This document shows positions 9,501 to 19,004 of a stretch of DNA of 64,000 nt, in pieces (positions within the stretch are counted from its first letter, which is position 1; each line of letters opens with the position of its first letter). A program made the translations under genes and the position numbers. This DNA comes from Girardinichthys multiradiatus. Lineage: Eukaryota; Chordata; Actinopteri; Cyprinodontiformes; Goodeidae. The notes beneath the pieces are model-generated. The model was not told where the DNA came from. It saw nothing but the letters and a program-made list of their open reading frames with translations, and did no database searches. The stretch lies in the NCBI RefSeq assembly GCF_021462225.1, contig NC_061795.1:48227880-48291879 (forward strand). The letters run 5' to 3'.

Positions 9501-11310
9501 TTCCTGTTTTTCTCATTTTATCAATTTCAAAAATCCAGCATCATCACAGTCAAGCCCACCTCATAAAGCTGTCCAACTGGAAGAGCCTCGTCTGTCTCCT
9601 AAATTATTTAAGCAGCTGACTGTTCCCCCACCACCATGTGACTTGAAATAATACAAATGGATTTTGGCACTTAGCAGATTGAGTGAAGCACTTTGCCAAC
9701 TGAGTGCTTTTTAGACTTTGTTCATTGCATCAACATGTGCTGGAGGGTAACGCTGAGGATCGAGTGTCCAGTAAAATAACTGCTGTGATGTGTGTCTGAA
9801 GGTGCCCAGCTCCATCACCTCACACAGGTCGGCCTGTCCAGCCGGATGAACGGTTATCCAGCAGGGATCAGGGCTGCTCCCGGCCAGAACGGAGGCCTAG
9901 GCTGGAACCACTACCATAATGACAATTTCTCCCGGGTGGAAGCAGAAAGAGATGCAGTAAGTGAATCACAAATGACATTTTATTTTCTCATCTTAGAAAC
10001 CTTCGCTTCGATTCAACAAAAGCCTTGAATCAACCTCTTTTCTTGTTCTTTCTCTTAATGGAACAAGACTTTCAGATTTTTCTATACACATTGACTTTAT
10101 CTCTGACTTTCAGTCAGTCTAACCTTTTCCCTACTTTGAAGTCTGCTTTAATTGGTTGTACCGGTGCGTCTCAATAATATTTAATATTCTAATAATAAAG
10201 TTAATTTATTTCAGTAATTCAATCCATGACTGAAACCCATTTAATAAATTCATTCATTGCACAAAAATGTATTTCAAACATTTATTTCTGTTAAATGTAG
10301 ATGATTCTGGCTCGCAGGTGATAAAAACCAAAACTCTGTTTCTCAGAAGATTTCAACAACAAAATATTTTTACCAAAGAATGTTGCTATGGCCTTCTCAA
10401 TCACAGGGAAGTCTGCTGACTTCCTCCACATGGAGGACAAACCACAAAAGGTCATTGTGAAAGAAGCTGGCTGTTCACAAACAGCTTTGTCCAAGCATTC
10501 TAATGGAAAGCTCAGTGGAGGGAAAACCTGCTGCTGAAGGAAGTGCACAGCAACGTTGAGGAGGAACTTTTAAATGATGTTTTTATTTATGAAGATGCAA
10601 CTGTATAACTGCTGAACTCTGACCTGTTAATCATTCAGTCATAGAAAGGCTCCTAAACTCTTTAAATGAAGCAGTTTGTGTCTTTGTATGAGACATGGCT
10701 CGACTGATACAGGTGCAGCTAAACAAATTTCAGTATTATTGAAAAGCCTCCCGCCCATAGACTGCTGGAGATAGGAACCTGCTTCCCTGCGACCCACTAT
10801 GGAAGAAGCGGTAGAAAATGACTGACTGAAACCTATAAAACAAACTTGTTTGATACAGAAATGTGGAATAAATGAAAAGTATGTTTAAAGGCTGTTTTCC
10901 AGAGGTCTTTTTAGTCTGACAAATAAACCACTTTAGAACACACATCCTAATTGATTGAAATCTACTTGTAAATATACTGTTTAAGCAATTTTGTGTCATT
11001 GAAACTTGGAACAGTCAAACCAAAGGTAAAACACGTATTAAATGGTCATTTTTTGCAAGCAAGCTGCCTTCAGTTCCTAAATGGTTGTGACTTCTTGACC
11101 TGTAACTTTCAGATGCACAGGAGTGGAAGTGGGGAGCCCAGAGCACCTCCTGTCCACTTGAACACTTCACCCATGGTTTATCTGACTGATCCACAACCTT
11201 TGGAAACATCTCCTCCCACCCACTCGTCTGCCTCCCTGATTAAGGCCATCAGGGAGGAGCTGCTGCGTCTCTCCCAGAAACAGGCGGCCGTGTCCAGCTA
11301 CCACAGCTGA
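300..11310 (+). CDS. kiaa1549: KIAA1549/KIAA1549L-family protein, C-terminal part (8 exons)
   Basis: Joining 300-508, 1775-2004, 2130-2274, 2367-2687, 5707-5759, 6260-6408, 9802-9956 and 11113-11310 gives one uninterrupted frame of about 485 residues. Every junction has GT/AG borders and matching phase. I recognise family landmarks in order: [85 protein letters not shown] and the terminal block [17 protein letters not shown] just before the stop. The family (UPF0606) comprises large membrane proteins with a long ectodomain; human KIAA1549 is known from retinal photoreceptors and from BRAF fusions in astrocytoma. This window holds only the cytoplasmic tail, which is basic near its start and proline/serine-rich in the middle. 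No membrane segment is visible. The first exon begins inside a codon, so earlier exons lie to the left. The symbol marks the family; whether this is the KIAA1549 or KIAA1549L paralogue is not settled. Confidence 0.9.
510..566 (+). promoter_or_regulatory. Tandem G-quadruplex-forming runs beside a splice donor
   Basis: Just inside the intron after exon A there is a GGGA run (518-531) and then four G-triplets each separated by a single T (550-564). The second run fits the G3-N1 quadruplex pattern. Both are on the sense strand, so they would be present in the pre-mRNA within 60 bases of the donor. An effect on splicing is inference. Confidence 0.6.
830..1740 (+). mobile_element. Decayed Tc1-like transposon in intron
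   Basis: The stretch reads as the sense strand of a common fish Tc1-like transposase gene with internal deletions. Landmarks are the GCCAAGAGGCC segment near 910, ATGCAAAACGCT near 1141, GAAGAGAACCTGTTAGAGGC near 1280, CACCTGAGACTGGGGTGGAG near 1308 and the tail CACACTTTTCAG near 1632 with TATCACATAAAATCC near 1710. No open frame survives. The same family recurs at 27.5-28.25 kb and, reversed, at 32.0-32.6 kb. Confidence 0.8.
1775..2004 (+). CDS. kiaa1549: KIAA1549-family exon B
   Basis: The acceptor is CCATCAG at 1768-1774 and the donor is AAAAG|GTTTGA at 2004/2005. The exon is in phase 0 at entry and leaves two bases of a codon. It encodes the highly charged block [18 protein letters not shown] followed by [17 protein letters not shown] and [18 protein letters not shown]. 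This is the most recognisable family block in the window. Confidence 0.93.
2130..2274 (+). CDS. kiaa1549: KIAA1549-family exon C
   Basis: The acceptor is GGTTCCCCAG and the donor is CGTG|GTGAGT at 2274/2275. The intron before it is only 125 bases (2005-2129). The first base completes a serine codon. The exon reads [18 protein letters not shown], then [18 protein letters not shown] and GVNNVAYV, matching the family's basic patch and the conserved LIT-DSD segment. Confidence 0.9.
2367..2687 (+). CDS. kiaa1549: KIAA1549-family exon D, proline-rich
   Basis: The exon begins SDPDQGPGS, passes through a proline-rich stretch, and then contains the conserved [18 protein letters not shown] helix near residue 55. 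It ends GPEIGPFPS at the donor CCTAGT|GTAAGT (2687/2688). The chosen acceptor is GAATCCAG (2359-2366), giving a 92-base intron. An in-frame alternative acceptor lies near 2327, but it would leave an intron of only about 50 bases. The end of this exon is more certain than its start. Confidence 0.82.
3612..4267. mobile_element. Fold-back DNA element with long inverted arms
   Basis: The left arm starts GCCGACAGGTGCAA near 3613 and the right arm ends TTGCACCTGTCGGC near 4266. The arms run inward as imperfect inverted repeats for about 200-250 bases each, with shared words such as TAAATGATGCAAACTC and GGGGGAGTC. A spacer of about 150 bases lies between them. There is no coding capacity. This is the architecture of a MITE or fold-back transposon; the superfamily is unknown because no clean target duplication is visible. 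Confidence 0.75.
4268..5706. other. Intron sequence, nothing recognised
   Basis: AT-rich intron between the fold-back element and small exon E. No conserved coding block, RNA gene or repeat was recognised. Confidence 0.5.
5707..5759 (+). CDS. kiaa1549: KIAA1549-family small exon E (53 nt)
   Basis: This short exon lies between acceptor GCTCTAG (5700-5706) and donor CCAAG|GTGAGC (5759/5760). It encodes [17 protein letters not shown] plus two bases of an arginine codon that the next exon completes. I do not recognise its residues, but phases 0 and 2 match both neighbours exactly and the splice sites are strong. It could be a cassette exon, but skipping it alone would shift the frame. Confidence 0.72.
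6260..6408 (+). CDS. kiaa1549: KIAA1549-family exon F
   Basis: The acceptor is TGTGTTTCAG (6250-6259) and the donor is TACAG|GTACGG (6408/6409). The exon encodes [34 protein letters not shown] and the family signature [10 protein letters not shown], with the glycine codon split over the next junction. Confidence 0.9.
7160..7611 (+). mobile_element. Decayed Tc1-like transposase fragment
   Basis: Translation in broken frames resembles the middle and C-terminal parts of a Tc1 transposase on the + strand. CATAACGGAAGATCTGAGG near 7285 is a decayed KHGG-type motif, and the SPGLNP-like segment near 7453 stands where SPDLNPIE should be. Stops and frameshifts interrupt it. It lies directly against the left end of the younger Tc1 element at 7612. 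Confidence 0.65.
7612..9216 (-). mobile_element. Tc1-like transposon, copy 1 (antisense in kiaa1549 intron)
   Basis: The ends are inverted repeats: TACAGGTCCTTCTCAAAATA at 7612 and its reverse complement ending at 9216, with the TA target site included. Subterminal repeats extend the match to roughly 200 bases. The transposase lies on the minus strand, opposite to the host gene. The element is near full length (about 1.6 kb) and closely matches the copy at 54288-55899. Its ends look intact, so it could in principle be moved by a transposase supplied from elsewhere. Confidence 0.96.
7891..8886 (-). pseudogene. Tc1 transposase pseudogene (copy 1)
   Basis: The original start is the ATG at 8884-8886 and the stop is at 7891-7893. 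The span is 996 bases, against 1005 expected from the other copy's length once corrected for its own deletion. The difference equals two deletions visible by comparison: about 2 bases near 8860 and 7 bases near 8695. Downstream of these a 256-codon frame stays open and contains the catalytic region: FSDESKFC (first D), [10 protein letters not shown] (second D) and [12 protein letters not shown] (E), the DD34E arrangement of Tc1 transposases. The N-terminal DNA-binding region is out of frame, so the protein should be non-functional. Confidence 0.93.
9217..9801. other. Intron sequence, nothing recognised
   Basis: AT-rich remainder of the intron between the Tc1 element and exon G. No further feature was recognised. 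Confidence 0.5.
9802..9956 (+). CDS. kiaa1549: KIAA1549-family exon G
   Basis: The acceptor is GTGTCTGAAG (9792-9801) and the donor is GATGCA|GTAAGT (9956/9957). The exon encodes [17 protein letters not shown], a glycine-rich stretch, then [18 protein letters not shown]. The HLTQVG block matches the family. The 3.4-kb intron in front of it holds a nearly complete antisense Tc1 element. Confidence 0.9.
10260..10560 (+). mobile_element. Decayed 5' part of a Tc1-like transposon
   Basis: The stretch CCACAAAAGGTCATTGTGAA (10442) followed by GAAGCTGGCTGTTCACA and AATGGAAAGCTCAGTGGA matches the start of a fish Tc1 transposase gene, covering the N-terminal helix-turn-helix. Only the 5' part is present. 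A related fragment lies at 17.17-17.56 kb. Confidence 0.72.
11113..11310 (+). CDS. kiaa1549: KIAA1549-family last exon with stop codon
   Basis: The acceptor is GTAACTTTCAG (11102-11112). The exon opens in phase 0 and ends with [25 protein letters not shown] and TGA at 11308-11310. The terminal helix is the best conserved part of the family, so the reading frame and the stop are secure. Confidence 0.94.
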   Translation: MHRSGSGEPRAPPVHLNTSPMVYLTDPQPLETSPPTHSSASLIKAIREELLRLSQKQAAVSSYHS

Positions 11311-11880
11311 AGTCCTGGATTCATGTCTATAACGGGTCTGTTCACTGAACGTTTCTCTCTACTTCACCTCACCTGACGATGCTTCCCATGGAAGCTCCTG
11401 TAGCTCTATGGCAGATAAATTGTCCTGCGAAACTGAGGAGGTGGTCCACGGATTCCTGAGACTCATTGTTGGAAAAATGAACTGAAATAATAATTAGTTA
11501 AACTTAGAGGAAGTGTTGTGAAGCAGACTTGCTGTCCCTGTTTCTGTCCTGCACTTTTTTTTGATCAGGGTGGGATAAATCCAGGCTGTTTCTATGGTAG
11601 AACCACAAATCGGATATTTTTGATTTTACTGTATTACTTCAGACTCAGTATTCTGTGATGTTTATATTTTAAAATCTTTCCCAACCCATCAGAAAAGTTT
11701 TAGTTTCTCTCAGTTCACCCATCATGACCATGAATTAATATTTAGTTAAACTGTTATGGAATGATAATATAACATTAATGACATGTTTAAGTTTGAATTT
11801 TATTGTTTCTTCAATCCAAAAATGGTCAGAATTATGCATAGACTCAAATATATTTTTCTCATCTGTTCTTGAATTTATTT
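11311..11880 (+). other. Probable 3' UTR of the KIAA1549-family gene
   Basis: This is AT-rich, non-coding sequence straight after the stop. No clear AATAAA lies nearby; the first good one on this strand outside a transposon is at about 16357-16362. The end of the transcript is therefore not fixed. A real 3' UTR may stop before the GC-rich block or run through it. Confidence 0.5.
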
Positions 11881-13215
11881 AGATTGGGGCAGGGACCTCT
11901 TGTTGGGTGAGTTTGTCCCAATTTTGTGTGGGGTCGGGGGTTCTGCTGTAAGCATGGTGCTCGGTAGTGTCCGCTCTGTTGCACCCGTGGGCAGAGGTTG
12001 GGGTGGCATTGCGCGGGGCCCTTGCCTTGCCATCGCAGCGCGCCGTGTGGTGGGAGGCAGGATGCGGCTGGGGTGCAGAACTTGCACTGTGTGGGTGTGT
12101 CTCGGTGTGCTTTTCGCGGGTGGAGCTCATCTGTGGGGGTGTGGGGAAGGGATTCCTGGCGTTTGGGTTTGGGGGCATGTGTCCGATATCAGTGTCCTGG
12201 TTGAGGGAAGGTTCATGTTGGGGTTCATGAGGTTGAGATTGGAATTCATGTTGGGGTTGGGACTGTTTCATCCTGGGACGGCTCTGGTTGGCGGGCTTGT
12301 TTGGACCAGGTGGACTCCTCTTTTGTACATCGCCCGCTCTCCGGATAGGGACGGGGGTTTTGGAGCCTGGGGTCGGAGCGGGAGGTCAGGGTCTGGGCTG
12401 GGGTAGCTCGGGCATTGCCGGCACTCGTCTGGGCTGGTGCTGGAGCGGACTGCCTGTCTCCACCCTGGAAGGAAGGGGACCAACTCCTGGGTCCGGGGGC
12501 TGGTTGACCTTCTCAGGTATTGGCAGCTGGACCTGGGAGTATAGAGTAAGTATGGGGAGTGTGAGTGAGTGTACGACGTCCATTGTTGTGTGTCTTTACG
12601 TTGGGTGCATGGGTGTGAGTGTGTGCATGAGGCTGGGAATGTGTGATCATGACTGTGTGTGCCTGTTCTTGTGTCAGGTTGGTTCTTGGGTTGCTTCGTC
12701 TCCTGGATCAGTTCCTCCCCGCCACACTATCTGCCGGTGGTTGGTGTTTCAGGTTGGTGTATTTGTGGTTCTGGCGTGTGCCAGCTCACTCCCGGTGGCT
12801 GCTTGCCGGGGCCCAGGCCCTTTGGCTCTGTCGGACCTCTGCTTGGGGAGTGATGTGTCCTAGGGTCTTGGATCTCTGGGTCCATGACTGGATCTGCTCT
12901 GGCGTAGATGGCTGCCGGTGGGGCTCGTTGCTGCCGCTCTCTGAGACTTCTGCACTGTGGCTGCTGAATGGTTTCCTGGGGCTCTCCTCTGCTCTTCTCT
13001 GGGGGGGGGGGGTTGCGGTAGTCCTGGCAGTGGTTCTCCTGGGGTTCCCAGGCCTTTGGATGTCTATGGCTCGGATCTCCTCCGTATCTGTCCAGGGGGG
13101 CAGGTCTGTGCTCCTCATACTTGCTATTGCATATTTCTATGGAGAAACCTTGTATACACTCACACTTACACCCCCAGGTGTTTAGATTCAGGTGTTAACA
13201 GACACACAGATGTTC
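11880..13215. repeat. GC-rich, G-skewed block of unknown class
   Basis: Composition changes abruptly from AT-rich DNA to a long stretch rich in G on the + strand, with many G-runs, including a homopolymer of about 11 G near 13003. It returns to AT-rich DNA after about 13200. Reading frames on both strands are long only because of base composition; their products are low-complexity (Pro/Ser/His or Gly/Val/Trp) with no known motif. It may be a non-coding repeat or part of a retroelement. I cannot assign a family and do not call a gene. Confidence 0.5.
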
Positions 13216-14380
13216 TATAGTAAGTCGCTAAATGCATCATGGTTTATTAGTACCGTGCACTTTTAGTGACAATGCTGTTATTATATTTGTTTCTTCTAGG
13301 GTGTTATCCTGTATTCCCTTCATCCTTGTTCCTCTCCTCTGTTATTTTCTCCTTCTCTCCCTTTTTCCTTTTTGTCCCACCTCTCTCTTTCTTGCTTCTT
13401 ATTTTTTCCTTTTCATTTCCGCGTCTGTCACAATTGAATTAATCCCAAAGCAGTTTCTAATATTCTTTTTTTCATAAATATCAAGCAGTGCATTGTAGCG
13501 TTAGCCGTAATGCTCCAATTGTGAAAGAAAATCTGTTACTACTACTCTGCAGGACAGGACACGATAAAAACAAAAGAAAAACATTTCGATGGAGGCATAA
13601 TGTGTTGCTTTCTGGGATATTTTAGCCTACTTCGTGTTGTCAGAAGGGTTCTGTTAAAGTAACAGGTGTGTTACTTTTTCACTTAGGAGTAGGTTGGTTT
13701 AGTGTCTTTTTTCACTCAACAAATGAAATCATTTGAAAGCTAGTCTTGATAATCTGAAGCATGTAAGAGTGACAGAAAAGGAAGAACCTGTAATACGTTT
13801 TCACAATCCTGTACATAATTGACCCTGTATGCATAATTTTGTCCCTGTGAAATAATTTTCAAACTATGCACCCAGTTATTGTTTTTAAAAAATCACTGAA
13901 GGTGTATATTGTATTATCTGTCCAGGGAGGAAAAGAAAGGTTCAAATGCCCAACACTGAATGCTGTTCATGTCTATGATGAATGCTGGTGAACCGTACGT
14001 CATATTTTAGCCGCAGACCCTGACCATCATCTGCTCCTTTTGTTTTCCGCCATGTTTGACCCACACCTGACTTGACGCTTTGATGTAGACCACTCGACCA
14101 CATCTGCTGGTAAAACCTGTAGCAACATCACAGCCAGCCAGTCATGATCACAGTGTGGCGTCCTTACATGATAATACTGAACATTTGTTCCTTGATTACT
14201 GTAGTATAACATTGTTGTTTTCTGCTTCATTTTGATCCAATAACGTGGGTTTTTTCATGTTAAAGTTCTGTGCTGTACTATGTCTTTATTTATGTTTAAT
14301 ATCTTATCGACTGGTACTCTAATGGCCTTGAAAGACACCTGTGGGTGGTTTTGCAGATTGCTGATATTGTATACTTGACA

Positions 14381-15968
<1,588 letters not shown>

Positions 15969-17160
15969 TAGATTACTGTATTACTGTATTGAGTGTTTGG
16001 CTGTAACTTGATGCAGACTACTTTCTACTGCTCTGGTGTTTCAAAAAGAGATTCTTTGCAGGAAAAGAGCAAAGTCAAAGGTCATGTGGAAGAGCTCTAA
16101 ACTAGAAAAAGTGACAGGCAACTTTTGTATGTAACTATATATCTTTTATTCTTACAGTATTTAAGGTTTGCTCTGCCTTTTTTACTGTCCGTTGTGGTCA
16201 ATGCTTTACTTTTATGGGCTTTTTAAATTGTTGTTTATTTTGCCTCGTGATTATGTTTACTTCATTGTTTTTTACTTGTTAAAGGATTGCATTTTTCATA
16301 AGCAGTGCCCTGACATGTTCCATCCAGGGGCCTGAGGTGATAACTTATTTAAGTAAAATAAAAGAAGGAAATGTGGATTTTGAAGGCAGGACTTGATAAT
16401 ATGTTTGTAGAGTGTCTACCAGTGCCAGGATCCGCCGCCCTGTGATGTGCCTTTTGGACTGACCTGAGCCAATTAAACAGTACAGAGCAGAACATCAACA
16501 TTACTGTAAAATCCAGTTTTCACCAGAAAACAGTCCAGGTATGGAGACCGTTGTTCTGTGGAAGCGTTTTGTTAGAAAGTGTTCTAAACATCTTGAAAGG
16601 CGTTGACATCATGGTGATCATTGTGGTATTTTAGCTTCTGGTTGTCTGTAGCACCTTCATGTGCATGCTTTGTGTAATCTTTCACACACTATACCGCCAT
16701 CTTCTGGGTCTGTATTGTAACTACATGTCATAGTTTCCATTCTTTGTTGCTTTTTCTTGTTTGCGTTGTCTTTCTACACTGTAAAACATGATCTGTTGGC
16801 TGGCCCAACTTTACATTTGATTCTTGTTGCATGTTCACTGGTTGGATTTCCTTGGTTTTTGTGCATGCTGTTTTAAAAAATGTTCAAATACAAAAAAATA
16901 TATATATATTTCACTTTATGTGTCAGTTTATTATACATATAAATCCAGAATTGCATTACATTTGAGTCGACCTTGCACTGCTGCCCCTCAGTGAATTAAA
17001 ATATCTAATTATTATTTTAGTAATTCGCTTAAAAAAGTGAAATGTGGACAATATATAAATTCATTACACACATATTTATATATTTTCAGGCTTTAGTAGT
17101 GTGAAATTAAAAGATTATGGTTTACAGCTAAAGAAAACTCCAACAATTAGAATTTTACTT
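15969..17160. other. Intergenic, little recognised
   Basis: AT-rich DNA with no coding block recognised. It holds an AATAAA hexamer at 16357-16362 and a short TA run near 16898. Confidence 0.45.
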
Positions 17161-17164
17161 CAAA

Positions 17165-17560
17165 TCAGTAAAAAGGATATTTCATGCAGAAATGTTATGC
17201 TATGGACTAGCAGACAGTAATTGACACCCTTCACAAAAGAGGTTAAGCCACAGAAGTTCATCACCAAAGAGGTTATCTGTTCACAGAATGTATCCTAGCA
17301 TGTTATTAGAAAGTTGAGTAGAAGAAAAAAGTGTGGTAGAAAAAGGTGCAAATAGAGATAAGTCCATCCTTAAAGAGGATTGGGAAGCAAAGCCCATTCA
17401 AGAATCACAAGGTGTGGAGTGCAGGTGGAGCCCAAGCTTCAAAAGGCACCACACAGAGATGTTTCCAGGATATGGACAACTGTCACATTGTGTTCAGCTA
17501 CTTCTGAACCAGAGATGACAGCAGAAGAGTCTGATCTGAGCTAAGGAGAACAAGCATACG
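17165..17560 (+). mobile_element. Decayed Tc1-like transposon, N-terminal half
   Basis: GGACTAGCAGACAGTAATTG (17204) and the following words (AAAGAGGTTATCTGTTCACA, AGAAAAAAGTGTGGTAGAAA) match the start and helix-turn-helix/GRPR part of a fish Tc1 transposase gene. The fragment continues past GCACCACACAGAGATGTTTC and stops near AACCAGAGATGACAGC. The catalytic half is absent. Confidence 0.78.
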
Positions 17561-18664
17561 GTCTGTATACATAAAGATTTTCCTGTCAGAGTTCTGTGCT
17601 GAGAGAACCAATGATAGAATTTAAATTGGATTCAGAAATGTGTGGATCATGATGATGAAACTTAGCAAAATGAAATTTTCACACAGCATCAACATCTTTG
17701 AACCTTTTTTACATGTTCATCGTTATTTTGATTTGCTTATTATGTTTACTCACCATGCTGGTCATTTTCCTACTTCATCTATTTGATATTAATGTTGACA
17801 CTCATCTGTTTACTGTGATCTCCTTGTGTCATGAGGTTTGATTTGGTAAAACGACCAAATCAAAACGGAGAACTGAACAGAGGAGCGGAGCCTGCTAGTG
17901 CAGGAGAAGAGAGGAGTGATGGAAAGGTTGATTTGGTCCCAGGATTACAAAGAGGGAACGAGGAGGCAGACTTGGGAGCACATTCCCAGTAGATCAATGC
18001 GTCGTTCCTCTGCTTTCAGCACCAGCCTGGAATGTGAGCAGCTCTGGTTCCTGCTGCATTCAGAAGCTGGAGAGGAGATAGCAGCACCAGAGAACGTCTC
18101 CACAGACGGGGAACGTTGGAGATGATCATTTAGGCTGAGGCTGCTGACATCGTCTTGTATAATACAGCAAATACTTTTCTTTCTTTCTTTTTTTTTATAT
18201 TAACTTTTTAAAACTTTTTCCATATTTTTTTGAAATGCATTTTACAGTCTGTAAATACTTAAATAATTCGGTCCTATATTGTTTGTAATTTTGTTCACTT
18301 TTATTCATGGTAATTTATTATTGTTTCTATTATTTTTTTATCCTTTCTAATATCACATTACTAGAAGTTGACCTTTAACCTGTCCTGCCGCTGAAACTTT
18401 TTACTTCCCAATAGGGGGAGGATAAAGTTTATCTTATCTCTATATTAATGATTGTATGATTGTTATAGAAATGTATGTACTCATTAACTCGACTGTTGAG
18501 GGAGTGGAGCCCTGCGCGGTCGAGCTGTTAGAGTCTTAATAATTCACTGTTGTTTATTGAGTTCATTGTAGGAATGAATATCTCTTTTTTTCTTTCGCTC
18601 TATCTGCCATCTTGCCTGTTTAAGATGCTCCTAGGCTCACTAAAGTCCTCCTCTCTACTCTTAA

Positions 18665-18975
18665 TAAGTCCTCTTTTCTGATGAAGGTCAATTTTGCATG
18701 TCATTCGGTCCCAGAGTCTGGAGGAAGACTGAAGAAGCACAGAATCCACGTTGCTGAGGTCCAGTTTGAAGTTTCCACTGCAAGTGATAATGTGAGGAGT
18801 CGGGTCATCTGCTGATGTTGGTCCACTGGGATTTATCAGGTCCAAAGCAAGAGCAGCCATCAACTAGAAAATGATAAACCCCTTATGCTTCCCTCTGCTG
18901 ACGAGCTTTATCGAAATTCTGATTTAATGTTTCTGCAGGACCTGGTACCGGCCCACATCTGCAAAAACAACCGAT
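18665..18975 (+). mobile_element. Decayed Tc1 fragment, catalytic region
   Basis: TTTTGCATGTCATTCGGTCC (18691) with CAGAGTCTGGAGGAAGACTG, then GATGTTGGTCCACTGGGATT and CTTCCCTCTGCTGACGAGCT, align in order with the transposase gene at 54.3 kb (its bases about 55070-55360). One block between them is deleted. A minus-strand frame of 87 codons over it is incidental. Confidence 0.78.
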
Positions 18976-19004
18976 ACCGGCTTTAATCATCATGGTAACA
19001 ACAA

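Noticed and set aside
11879..13220. Ten or more long frames on both strands in the GC-rich block
   Set aside because: Few stop codons are expected at this composition. The products are low-complexity and unrelated to any family, and frames on both strands are equally long.
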